From NCBI GenBank assembly GCA_021323815.1, contig JAJPKG010000370.1:1-5917 (forward strand): a DNA stretch of 5,917 nucleotides, in the 5' to 3' direction. The notes under the pieces are model-generated. The model made no database searches. It was given only the letters and a program-made list of their open reading frames with translations, and was not told where the DNA came from. The stretch comes from Pseudomonadota bacterium (GTDB lineage: Bacteria > Chloroflexota > Ktedonobacteria > Ktedonobacterales > JACDGC01). Positions within the stretch are counted from its first letter, which is position 1; each line of letters opens with the position of its first letter. Shown piece by piece: positions 1 to 5,697 of the stretch. Made by a program: the position numbers and the translations under genes.

Positions 1-299
1 GCAATATCGCGCCGCCTGGTACCATCGCGCAATTGCATGACGAACTGAATCTGCCGCAACCCCTGGCGCTGCGCGGCGAAAAGCCATCGATGCCCATCCC
101 CGGCCTGCCCGATCTGCCGCCGCACTATCAGTGGTCGGATGAAGTGCTCTCCAGCTATCATCCCGTTGCGGTGCCGCCACCGGTCAAGCCTGTCACCACA
201 CGGCGCAGGGCTGTTCCCGCCAGCGTCATCGCCACCGTCATTGTGCTGCTGATGCTGCTGAGCCTGGCGCTGGCATGGATGGTGCTGATGCACCGTTAG
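1..299 (+). CDS. C-terminal part of an unrecognised membrane-anchored protein (5' end outside window)
   Basis: The reading frame is open from the first bases (first full codon at 3) to the TAG at 297-299, giving 98 visible residues. A TTG at 33 could serve as a start, but the frame continues upstream with protein-like sequence (APPGTIAQLHDELNLP), so a truncated gene is more likely. The visible part is hydrophilic and proline-rich (PIPGLPDLPPHYQW, then VPPPVKP). A TTRRR cluster follows, then about 22 hydrophobic residues (from ASVIATVIVLLM) ending three or so residues before the stop. That arrangement suggests a tail-anchored or C-terminally anchored protein, with the bulk cytoplasmic under the positive-inside rule. 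I do not recognise the family. It converges on the small minus-strand ORF at 324-449, with 24 bp between the stops and no obvious terminator. Confidence 0.7.
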   Translation, partial: NIAPPGTIAQLHDELNLPQPLALRGEKPSMPIPGLPDLPPHYQWSDEVLSSYHPVAVPPPVKPVTTRRRAVPASVIATVIVLLMLLSLALAWMVLMHR

Positions 300-323
300 G
301 CAGATGATGCGCCAGGCCAGGGC

Positions 324-449
324 CTATTTCGTGATGTTCTTCCGCTCGCTCTTGGCATTGAGCAGGATGATGCCGGACCAGGGGATGGCGACCACACACA
401 GACCGCCGACCACGCTGAGCAGGAAGTAGCCGATTTGCGTTGCGTCCAT
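324..449 (-). CDS. Small single-helix membrane protein, 41 aa, hypothetical
   Basis: On the minus strand an ATG at 449-447 opens a 41-codon frame ending in TAG at 326-324. The product starts MDATQIGYFLLSVVGG and ends LLNAKSERKNITK. It has one hydrophobic segment, roughly residues 6-30, preceded by a short acidic N terminus and followed by a Lys/Arg-rich tail, which predicts N-out, C-in insertion. An AAAGGA motif (465-460) lies 10 nt before the ATG, a good Shine-Dalgarno. The hydrophobic core, basic tail and ribosome-binding site together argue for a real gene. Another minus-strand frame across 296-544 is compositionally implausible. I cannot name a family. Possible roles such as an accessory subunit of a membrane complex are speculation. 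Confidence 0.6.
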   Translation of the reverse strand: MDATQIGYFLLSVVGGLCVVAIPWSGIILLNAKSERKNITK

Positions 450-459
450 TGGGGGAAGA

Positions 460-465
460 TCCTTT
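460..465 (-). promoter_or_regulatory. Ribosome-binding site of the 41-aa microprotein
   Basis: The minus strand reads AAAGGA here, 10 nt upstream of the ATG at 449. It is the main evidence, besides composition, that the short ORF is translated. Confidence 0.5.
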
Positions 466-572
466 GCACGAGGATGAGATGCGGCAAGGCTGTTACCTCT
501 GCCGGTGATACCTTCACTCTAGCATATCTTCGACAAGGGTGCAACCGGCATAGATCCTGGGAGCATCAAGCA

Positions 573-588
573 GGTTGAAAAATCAACC
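573..588. repeat. Short perfect inverted repeat, GGTTGA-AAAA-TCAACC
   Basis: Six-base arms at 573-578 and 583-588 flank an AAAA loop. No T-run follows on either strand, so it is not a standard terminator. It lies about 125 bp upstream of the minus-strand microprotein gene and could be an operator or chance. Confidence 0.35.
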
Positions 589-674
589 GTCCAAACGAAG
601 AAACACAAGATCATGGTTTTCAGACCACGTTCGCTCAGTTCCAGAGATGAGGAAGACAGGGAATCGCGCGACAC

Positions 675-702
675 CATTCAAGGCGGATGCTCGCCTTGAA
701 TG
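675..702. repeat. Perfect 11-bp inverted repeat with 6-nt loop
   Basis: The left arm CATTCAAGGCG (675-685) is exactly complementary to CGCCTTGAATG (692-702) across the loop GATGCT. No T-tract follows in either direction, so an intrinsic terminator is unlikely. It sits in non-coding DNA upstream of both the minus-strand microprotein and the plus-strand sugar cluster. It could be a dimeric-regulator site, a structured RNA element or a dispersed palindromic repeat. Confidence 0.65.
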
Positions 703-923
703 CTCCACTGGTCAGGCGACAAGTTGGTCAGGGCAGAAAACAAATTAAAGATATGTCACGGCATTGAAGAGCATGAAAGGCGCGAAAAATCATCCCTTCT
801 TTACACTCCTTTAATACTACGTTGTCTCTGAACCGAATCTCTCAGCAAGTTGTCACGTGTTCATACATCTGGTGCCGGCTGAGATTGTCGGGATAAAGCT
901 CCTCTGCTGTCTTGTTTAACGAG

Positions 924-932
924 TTTTTTTTT
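924..932 (+). terminator. T9 tract, possible weak terminator
   Basis: Nine consecutive T follow a small potential stem (CTTG at 911-914 with CGAG at 920-923, one wobble pair, loop TTTAA). The stem is too weak for a confident rho-independent terminator. If active, it would shield the promoter at 961-989 from upstream read-through. Confidence 0.2.
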
Positions 933-960
933 AAGTTTGGGAATTAGCTGGTTTGTCCAC

Positions 961-989
961 TTGACTAACTGAAGAAGTTCAGGTATCAT
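961..989 (+). promoter_or_regulatory. Sigma70-type promoter of the sugar-transport cluster
   Basis: TTGACT (961-966, five of six to TTGACA) and TATCAT (984-989, five of six to TATAAT) are separated by exactly 17 nt. The predicted transcription start is near 996, leaving a leader of about 184 nt before the binding-protein ATG at 1180. It is the best promoter match I found upstream of the cluster. The spacer holds a 14-bp palindrome, which suggests repression at this site. Confidence 0.6.
969..982. promoter_or_regulatory. Palindrome in the promoter spacer, candidate operator
   Basis: CTGAA-GAAG-TTCAG lies wholly between the -35 and -10 hexamers. A second, wider inverted repeat, ACTTGAC (959-965) with GTCAAGT (994-1000), flanks the whole promoter. 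A repressor bound at either would block RNA polymerase. The ROK protein encoded downstream is the obvious candidate, but this link is inference. Confidence 0.4.
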
Positions 990-1012
990 ATGTGTCAAGT
1001 CAACCAGAGTCA

Positions 1013-1041
1013 CGGAGAGATGAGGATGATCGGCATCTCCG
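1013..1041 (+). promoter_or_regulatory. Leader hairpin in the predicted 5' UTR
   Basis: CGGAGAGATG (1013-1022) pairs with CATCTCCG (1034-1041) as an 8-bp stem with a two-base bulge and an 11-nt loop. It would form near the 5' end of the mRNA started at about 996. It resembles no riboswitch I recognise and may act in RNA stability only. Confidence 0.3.
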
Positions 1042-1140
1042 GTCTTTTGGTTGCGATGCACAGCGATGGCGACCTGCCGGTATCCTCGGCGAATCAACCC
1101 AACGATGTCGGATGCTAGCGATGTTCAGCTAGCGCGATGC

Positions 1141-1157
1141 TCTGCTGCAAAAGCAGA
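1141..1157 (+). promoter_or_regulatory. Hairpin just upstream of the binding-protein ribosome-binding site
   Basis: TCTGCT (1141-1146) pairs with AGCAGA (1152-1157) around a GCAAA loop. It ends 6 nt before the GGAGGA Shine-Dalgarno at 1164. It could keep the ribosome-binding site exposed or protect the mRNA. The stem is short. Confidence 0.3.
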
Positions 1158-1163
1158 ACAGAT

Positions 1164-1169
1164 GGAGGA
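1164..1169 (+). promoter_or_regulatory. Ribosome-binding site fixing the binding-protein start
   Basis: GGAGGA lies 10 nt before the ATG at 1180. It decides that start over the in-frame upstream candidates (TTG 1051, ATG 1162), which would add hydrophilic residues ahead of a normal lipoprotein signal peptide. Confidence 0.75.
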
Positions 1170-1179
1170 ACATCAGACC

Positions 1180-2322
1180 ATGCCACTGAGCCTGAAACGG
1201 CACTTATCCACCAGCCTGCTTTCCCTGGGCCTCATCGCCAGCATGGCGCTGGCGAGCTGCGGCAGCACCAGCAACAATGGTGGCGGCGGACCAACCAGCG
1301 CTGCCAAAGGCTGCAAGAAAATCGGCGTTCTGCTCCCTGAGAGTGCGTCCTCGGCGCGCTGGGAAAGCAAAGACCATCCGCTGCTGGTATCTGCGATTCA
1401 ACAGGCGTTGCCTGGCGCGACTGTGGACATCACCAACGCTAACGGCGACTCAAACGTCCAACTCAACCAGGCGCAACAAGATCTGACCAAAGGTGATTGC
1501 ATCCTCGTCGTCGCTCCGCATGACAGCTCCGCTGCCGCGCAGATTGTCGATGCCGCCCACGCCCAGCACGTGCCGGTGATCGCATATGACCGCCTGATCA
1601 ACAGCACCAGCCTCGACTATTACGTCTCGTTCGACAACGTGCAGGTTGGTAAGTTGCAGGGTCAGTACATCGCTGATCATTACCAGACCTATGTCACGAA
1701 GAACGGCAACAACAACATCTACTTCATCAATGGTGCGCCGACCGACAACAACGCGACGCTGTTCTCGCAGGGCGTCCATAGCGTGGTGGATCCGTTGATC
1801 TCGTCGGGTAAGCTGACCAAAGCCTATGAGGTTGCCACCCCCAACTGGGATAACCCGACAGCGCAGACCGAGATGGAGCAGGCGCTCACTGCTCACAGCA
1901 ACAAGATCGCCATCGCTTATGTCGCCAACGACGGCATGGCAGGCACCGTCATCCAGGCGCTGACGGCGCAGCACCTGAACGGCAAGGTGCTGGTCACCGG
2001 CCAGGACGCGACAGTTGCAGGACTCCAACAGATCATGCTGGGCAACCAGTCGATGACGGTCTATAAGGCCAACGCCAAAGAGGCCCAGAGCACTGCACAA
2101 ATCGTCGCAGCGTTGAGCAACGGCCAGTCTACCAGCTCGATCGCCACGTCAACGGTTTCCTATAACGGCACCAACATCCCCGCCATCCTCGACACCCCGG
2201 TAGAGGTCGATGCCAGCAACATTGCGAGCACGATTTTGGCGGATAACTACTGGCAGAAGTCGGACCTGTGCAACGGCCTCCCCGCCGGCACCTATGCCAA
2301 CGGCACTATCACCTGCCCGTAG
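1180..2322 (+). CDS. xylF: XylF-type sugar ABC transporter substrate-binding lipoprotein
   Basis: This is the extracytoplasmic receptor of a CUT2-type sugar importer, 380 aa. Residues 1-27 form a lipoprotein signal peptide: K6-R7, a hydrophobic core, and lipobox L-A-S-C with Cys27 as the lipid anchor. A flexible Asn/Gly linker (to about 43) leads into a periplasmic-binding-protein type 1 fold beginning KKIGVLLPES. By recalled comparison with E. coli XylF, the ligand-pocket landmarks are present: R60-W61, Y136-D137-R138, YYVSFDN (147-153), D189-N190-N191, W223, N250-D251, G274-Q275-D276 and V294-Y295-K296. The length is slightly above XylF (about 330) because of the linker and a C-terminal extension. 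Cys45, Cys107, Cys364 and Cys379 could form disulfides outside the membrane. It heads the transporter cluster. Family assignment is strong; xylose as ligand is inferred, since related proteins (ChvE-like) bind several aldoses. Confidence 0.9.
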   Translation: MPLSLKRHLSTSLLSLGLIASMALASCGSTSNNGGGGPTSAAKGCKKIGVLLPESASSARWESKDHPLLVSAIQQALPGATVDITNANGDSNVQLNQAQQDLTKGDCILVVAPHDSSAAAQIVDAAHAQHVPVIAYDRLINSTSLDYYVSFDNVQVGKLQGQYIADHYQTYVTKNGNNNIYFINGAPTDNNATLFSQGVHSVVDPLISSGKLTKAYEVATPNWDNPTAQTEMEQALTAHSNKIAIAYVANDGMAGTVIQALTAQHLNGKVLVTGQDATVAGLQQIMLGNQSMTVYKANAKEAQSTAQIVAALSNGQSTSSIATSTVSYNGTNIPAILDTPVEVDASNIASTILADNYWQKSDLCNGLPAGTYANGTITCP

Positions 2323-2357
2323 TTTTCGTGTACAATAGCTGAGAGAACGACGCACAT

Positions 2358-2387
2358 CGAGCGGGGAGCAATAACGCTTCCCGCTCG
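2358..2387 (+). promoter_or_regulatory. Strong intercistronic hairpin between binding-protein and ATPase genes
   Basis: CGAGCGGGGAGC (2358-2369) pairs with GCTTCCCGCTCG (2376-2387), twelve consecutive pairs in RNA including one G-U, around the loop AATAAC. No T-run follows, so it is not a classical intrinsic terminator. Such structures after binding-protein genes (as known for malE-malF) stabilise the upstream message or give partial termination, so the receptor exceeds the membrane components. It may do the same here. Confidence 0.65.
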
Positions 2388-2422
2388 CGCAGCACCAGCG
2401 CAGGGTCAGCAACAACGCTCGC

Positions 2423-2438
2423 CTTTCGTTCTTTCGTT
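2423..2438 (+). repeat. Tandem 8-bp repeat CTTTCGTT x2
   Basis: Two exact adjacent copies lie in the gap before the ATPase gene, just ahead of a CACGTG palindrome (2441-2446) and the GAGGA ribosome-binding site (2446-2450). No function is evident. Confidence 0.35.
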
Positions 2439-2462
2439 CCCACGTGAGGAAGAGATAGCAAA

Positions 2463-3326
2463 GTGGCAGACGAACAAGGGGGGTCAATCAGCATGGAACC
2501 CATCCTCCAGCTTCACGGCATCAACAAAACGTTCGGCGCGGTCCAGGCTCTGCGCAACGTCGATTTCGAGGTCTATCCCCACGAGGTGGTGGGTCTGGTG
2601 GGCGACAACGGTGCCGGAAAATCCACCCTCATCAAGATCATCGCGGGTGTCTATACGCCGGATTCAGGCGATTATCTGGTTGATAACAAAAAAGTCAGTG
2701 TAACCCGGCCCCAAGATGCGACCAATCTGGGCATTGAAACCGTGTATCAAGATCTCGCGCTCTGCGATAATCTGGATGTGGTCAGCAATCTTTTTCTCGG
2801 ACGCGAAGAGACAGCGGGCAGGACCCCTTTCTTGAATAGCAGCGACATGGAACGTCGCACCCTGGATGTCTTGCGCCAGCTCGATGTCAAAATTCGCTCG
2901 GTGCATGTTCCGGTGTCCGCTCTTTCCGGCGGTCAGCGGCAATCCATTGCCGTCGCCAAGACCATCCTGCGCAACGCGCGCATCGTCATTCTGGACGAGC
3001 CGACGGCGGCGCTGGGCGTGGCGCAAACGCGGCAAGTCTTGAATCTGATCAAACGCTTGCGCGACCAGGGTCTGGGTGTGGTGGTCATTTCCCACAACCT
3101 GGCAGATGTTTTTGAAGTGGTGGATCGCGTCATCGTCATGCGGCTGGGCCGGCGCGTCGCCTCATTCGACATCAAGTCCACAACCACCGAACAAGTGGTG
3201 GCGGCCATTACCGGCGCAGAATTTGGAGAAACCCTCAATGGCAGCAGCGGACTGAATGCTCCTGTCGGGTCCGTGCCCGCAACGACCACCTCCGACCAGA
3301 GCGGCAACGGCAACAACCAGGCGTAA
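2463..3326 (+). CDS. Single-domain sugar ABC transporter ATP-binding protein
   Basis: This is the cytoplasmic ATPase that powers sugar import, 287 aa from GTG 2463 (GAGGA 12 nt upstream). An ATG at 2493, 9 nt after AAGGGGGG, is an equally credible start giving 277 aa. The motifs are complete. Walker A is GDNGAGKST (47-55), the Q-loop is VYQDLAL (Q96), and the signature is LSGGQRQ (154-160). Walker B is RIVILDEP (173-180), with D178 and catalytic E179, and the switch histidine is H211 in VISHNLAD. EPTAALGV is the sequence typical of CUT2 sugar ATPases. E. coli XylG, RbsA and MglA carry two fused ATPase domains (about 500 aa); this protein has one, like FrcA, so it should act as a homodimer. 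A Gly/Asn/Ser/Thr-rich tail from about residue 256 is probably disordered. The permease gene follows after 32 bp. Confidence 0.93.
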   Translation: MADEQGGSISMEPILQLHGINKTFGAVQALRNVDFEVYPHEVVGLVGDNGAGKSTLIKIIAGVYTPDSGDYLVDNKKVSVTRPQDATNLGIETVYQDLALCDNLDVVSNLFLGREETAGRTPFLNSSDMERRTLDVLRQLDVKIRSVHVPVSALSGGQRQSIAVAKTILRNARIVILDEPTAALGVAQTRQVLNLIKRLRDQGLGVVVISHNLADVFEVVDRVIVMRLGRRVASFDIKSTTTEQVVAAITGAEFGETLNGSSGLNAPVGSVPATTTSDQSGNGNNQA

Positions 3327-3344
3327 CAACACGAACCGCGAAAA

Positions 3345-3349
3345 GGGAG
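3345..3349 (+). promoter_or_regulatory. Ribosome-binding site of the permease gene
   Basis: GGGAG lies 9 nt before the ATG at 3359 and confirms that start. Confidence 0.6.
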
Positions 3350-3358
3350 CATATTTCG

Positions 3359-4573
3359 ATGAAAACCACCGTCGCCCCCCCTCAAACCGAGCAGCCACCA
3401 GCGCCGGCACCTGCGCAAGGCCTCAGCGTGGGGAGCTTTTTCCGGCAAGATCTCGGCCAGATTCCAGTCGCCGCCGCGCTGATCGTAATGGCGCTCTATT
3501 TCAACGCGACAACAGATAACCTCTTTCTCAGCTCGCGCAACCTCAACTTCCTCACCATTCAAAGCTGCGTGGTCGCCACCGTTGGCCTGGGTGCCATCAT
3601 GGTGCTGTTGCTCGGCGAGATCGACCTCTCTTTGGCGGTCGTCGCCAACCTGTGCGGCGCGGTGATGTGTCTGCTCTCGGTGAACGCGCATTTCCCCTGG
3701 TGGCTTGCCATTCTCAGCGGTCTGTTCGCGGGATTGGTGGTCGGCGTCATCAATGGAATTGTCGTGGCGCTGCTGCGCGTGCCGTCATTCATCGTCACAC
3801 TGGCGGCGTCGCTGGGCTATCAAGGCTTGCTGCTGCACATCCTCTACCCCAACACGACGCTGATCATCACCGATCCCAATCTCAAAGGCATCGCGGCAAG
3901 CTATCTGCCGGATTATCTCGGCATCGGCCTTCCTGTGCTGGCCGTCGCTGTTTACGCAGGCTATATCATCTTCACTCGCGTGCAGCGCCAGCGCATGGGT
4001 TTGAGCGTGCCGCCGATCTGGCAGACGGCGTTGAGCATCGGCCTGCCCGTCCTGCTGGTGGGATTGGTGTTGTGGCAGTTTGAGAATTATCTCGGTGTTC
4101 CTCTGATGGTGGCACTGGTGGTGGGCTTGATCGCCCTGTTCTGGGTGATCTTGCGTTTCACCACGTTCGGGCGGCACATCTATGCCATCGGCGGCAATGC
4201 CGAGGCGTCGCGCCGCGCGGGCATCAACGTCAACTATCTGCGCATCGTGGTGTTTGGCCTGGCGTCCATGCTGGCGGCTGCCGCGGGCATCTTTCAGTCA
4301 TCTCGTTCCGCCGACGCTGATGCCGCTGTCAGCCCAACCTTGCTCTTGCAAGCCATCGCGGCGGCGGTCATCGGCGGCGTCAGCTTGTTCGGCGGGCGTG
4401 GCTCGGCCTGGGCAGTGGTCATGGGGACGCTGATCATCGCCGGCCTGGAAAACGGGCTGGATCTCAAGAGCGGCGGCACCGACACAAAATTTATGGTTGA
4501 AGGCGTCGTCCTCATCCTGGCAGTGATCATTGATGCTCTGATTCGCCGGCGCAGCACTGCCGCAGGGCGGTAA
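3359..4573 (+). CDS. xylH: XylH-type sugar ABC transporter permease
   Basis: This is the membrane channel subunit of the importer, 404 aa, of the BPD_transp_2 family. After a proline-rich cytoplasmic tail (about residues 1-30), roughly eleven or twelve hydrophobic segments follow between about 34 and 394. Family signatures are LGEIDLSLA (85-93), INGIVVALLRVPSFIVTLA (131-149), the ATPase-contacting loop TTFGRHIYAIGGNAEASRRAG (268-288), and AAVIGGVSLFGGRGS (335-349). It is longer than RbsC (about 320 aa). The extra segment, including the basic stretch FTRVQRQRMG (205-214) and two added helices before residue 268, is the arrangement I recall for XylH. It ends in a basic C terminus (IRRRS). It lies between the ATPase gene and the oxidoreductase gene, only 11 nt before the latter. 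Only one permease gene is present, so a homodimer is expected. Substrate is inferred from family, not shown. Confidence 0.9.
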   Translation: MKTTVAPPQTEQPPAPAPAQGLSVGSFFRQDLGQIPVAAALIVMALYFNATTDNLFLSSRNLNFLTIQSCVVATVGLGAIMVLLLGEIDLSLAVVANLCGAVMCLLSVNAHFPWWLAILSGLFAGLVVGVINGIVVALLRVPSFIVTLAASLGYQGLLLHILYPNTTLIITDPNLKGIAASYLPDYLGIGLPVLAVAVYAGYIIFTRVQRQRMGLSVPPIWQTALSIGLPVLLVGLVLWQFENYLGVPLMVALVVGLIALFWVILRFTTFGRHIYAIGGNAEASRRAGINVNYLRIVVFGLASMLAAAAGIFQSSRSADADAAVSPTLLLQAIAAAVIGGVSLFGGRGSAWAVVMGTLIIAGLENGLDLKSGGTDTKFMVEGVVLILAVIIDALIRRRSTAAGR

Positions 4574-4577
4574 AGGA
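4572..4577 (+). promoter_or_regulatory. Ribosome-binding site overlapping the permease stop codon
   Basis: AAAGGA begins within the permease TAA (4571-4573) and sits 7 nt before the ATG at 4585. This spacing favours translational coupling of oxidoreductase and permease. Confidence 0.6.
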
Positions 4578-4584
4578 TGCATCC

Positions 4585-5661
4585 ATGACAGCGATTCGTG
4601 TCGCCATCATCGGCTTCGGCCTGGGTGGCGAGGTCTTTCATGCGCCGCTGGTGGCCGTCACCCCCGGCATGACCGTTGCCGGCATCGTCACCACCAACGC
4701 GGAGCGCCAGCGCAAGGCGCAGGAGCAGTATCCCCACGCGCTCATTCTGCAAAGCGCGCAGGAGATCTGGGCGCAACCGGAGCGATTCGATCTGGTGGTC
4801 GTCACCACGCCGAACCGCTGGCACGCGCCATTCGGCCTGGCGGCGCTGCGGGCCGGCTTGCCGGTGGTGATCGACAAGCCTCTGGCGCTCAACGTGCAGG
4901 AAGCGCGCGATCTGTTTGCCGCGAGCCAGGCAGCCAAAAAGCCGGTTATCCCTTTTCAAAATCGCCGCTGGGACGGCGATTTCTTGACCGTTCGCAAGCT
5001 CATTCAAGATGATTGGCTGGGGATGATCGTGCGCTTCGAGTCGCATTTCGACCGCTTTCGCCCGATTCCCAAAACAGCGTGGCGCGAGGAAAGCGATCCC
5101 GCCGCCGGCGGCGGGCTGCTGTATGACCTCGGCAGCCACCTGATCGACCAGGCGATTCAGCTTTTCGGCATGCCACAGTCAGTGTATGCAGAATTGCCGA
5201 ACCGGCGGCCTGGCGCGGCGGTGGATGATGATAGCTTCGTCGCGCTCCAACACGCAAACGGCGTCATCAGCCATTTGCATTTCTCGCAGCTCGCCCGCAT
5301 CCCTGGGCCACGCTTTGTTGTGCGCGGCATGTGCGGCACTTACGTGAAATATGGGCTTGATCCGCAAGAGGCAGCCTTGCAGCAAGGGCTGAGGCCGGGC
5401 ATGCCGCGCTGGGGCGAGGAACCACGCGAGCATTGGGGCACCATTCAGAGCGAGCGCGACGGCCTCGCCTTCGAGGGGCACATCCCAACGCTTCCCGGTG
5501 CCTATGAACAATTCTATCAGCAAGTTTCGGCCACGCTGACCGCCGGCGCGCCGCCCCCTGTCACCATCGACCAGGCGTTGCTGACACAGCAGGTTATCGA
5601 AGCCGCCCAGCAGAGCGCGCGGGAGCGTGCCGTCGTGCAAATCAGCGAAGCAGAGAAGTAG
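4585..5661 (+). CDS. Gfo/Idh/MocA-family NAD(P)-dependent oxidoreductase
   Basis: This is a cytoplasmic dehydrogenase of sugars, polyols or inositols, 358 aa, a normal family length. The N-terminal Rossmann fold starts VAIIGFGLGGEVFHAP with the dinucleotide motif G10-x-G12-x-x-G15. The catalytic lysine lies in VIDKPLALN (K98; IDKP replaces the more common EKP). The C-terminal alpha/beta domain has GGGLLYDLGSHLIDQ (175-189), with Asp181 and His185 spaced as the catalytic Asp and His of B. subtilis inositol dehydrogenase IolG. The segment FQNRRWDGDFLTV (124-136) and the GEVFHAP start recall the E. coli YdgJ / B. subtilis IolW (scyllo-inositol dehydrogenase) branch; this is from memory. It follows the permease after 11 nt and is probably co-transcribed, which suggests a role in metabolism of the imported compound. 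Exact substrate and cofactor preference cannot be read from the sequence. Confidence 0.9.
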   Translation: MTAIRVAIIGFGLGGEVFHAPLVAVTPGMTVAGIVTTNAERQRKAQEQYPHALILQSAQEIWAQPERFDLVVVTTPNRWHAPFGLAALRAGLPVVIDKPLALNVQEARDLFAASQAAKKPVIPFQNRRWDGDFLTVRKLIQDDWLGMIVRFESHFDRFRPIPKTAWREESDPAAGGGLLYDLGSHLIDQAIQLFGMPQSVYAELPNRRPGAAVDDDSFVALQHANGVISHLHFSQLARIPGPRFVVRGMCGTYVKYGLDPQEAALQQGLRPGMPRWGEEPREHWGTIQSERDGLAFEGHIPTLPGAYEQFYQQVSATLTAGAPPPVTIDQALLTQQVIEAAQQSARERAVVQISEAEK

Positions 5662-5697
5662 AGGATTGAGCAGCAGCCAGAAACCGGAGATCATACT

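Larger units (their letters stand above)
450..1179. other. Long non-coding region between the microprotein and the sugar-transport cluster
   Basis: About 730 bases without a convincing gene, and visibly more AT-rich than the genes, especially 570-1000. The region contains a short hairpin (573-588), an 11-bp inverted repeat (675-702), two TGGTCAGG direct repeats 16 bp apart (709-716 and 725-732), and a T9 tract (924-932). It also holds a promoter (961-989) and a leader of about 180 nt before the binding-protein gene. A minus-strand frame (861-1097) stays open but has no usable start and overlaps the promoter. No tRNA or rRNA was recognised. Confidence 0.6.

Noticed and set aside
296..544. Minus-strand 82-codon frame overlapping the microprotein
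   Set aside because: Its Ser/Arg/Pro-rich composition is typical of an out-of-frame shadow. The 41-codon frame inside it has a better start, ribosome-binding site and protein-like composition.
861..1097. Minus-strand 78-codon frame with a plausible-looking helix (ELLQLVKWTNQLIPKLKKK)
   Set aside because: It starts at TTG without a ribosome-binding site, and the only internal ATG (989) has none either. It lies across the predicted promoter, and its lysine run is just the complement of the T9 tract. A decayed gene fragment is possible but unsupported.
1051..1179. N-terminal extension of the binding protein to TTG 1051 or ATG 1162
   Set aside because: It would put 6 to 43 hydrophilic residues before a normal lipoprotein signal peptide. 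The GGAGGA at 1164 points to ATG 1180.
1450..2100. 216-codon minus-strand ORF
   Set aside because: It is the antisense shadow of the binding-protein gene, which has clear family motifs and a ribosome-binding site on the plus strand.
2331..2336. TACAAT as a -10 box for an internal promoter before the ATPase gene
   Set aside because: There is no acceptable -35 at 16-18 nt upstream (ATCACC at 17 nt) and no extended -10 TG, so the hexamer alone is not enough.
4294..5139. 281-codon minus-strand ORF across the permease/oxidoreductase junction
   Set aside because: It covers two well-supported plus-strand genes, has no domain signature and is rich in His/Arg/Gln, as expected from antisense of GC-rich coding DNA.
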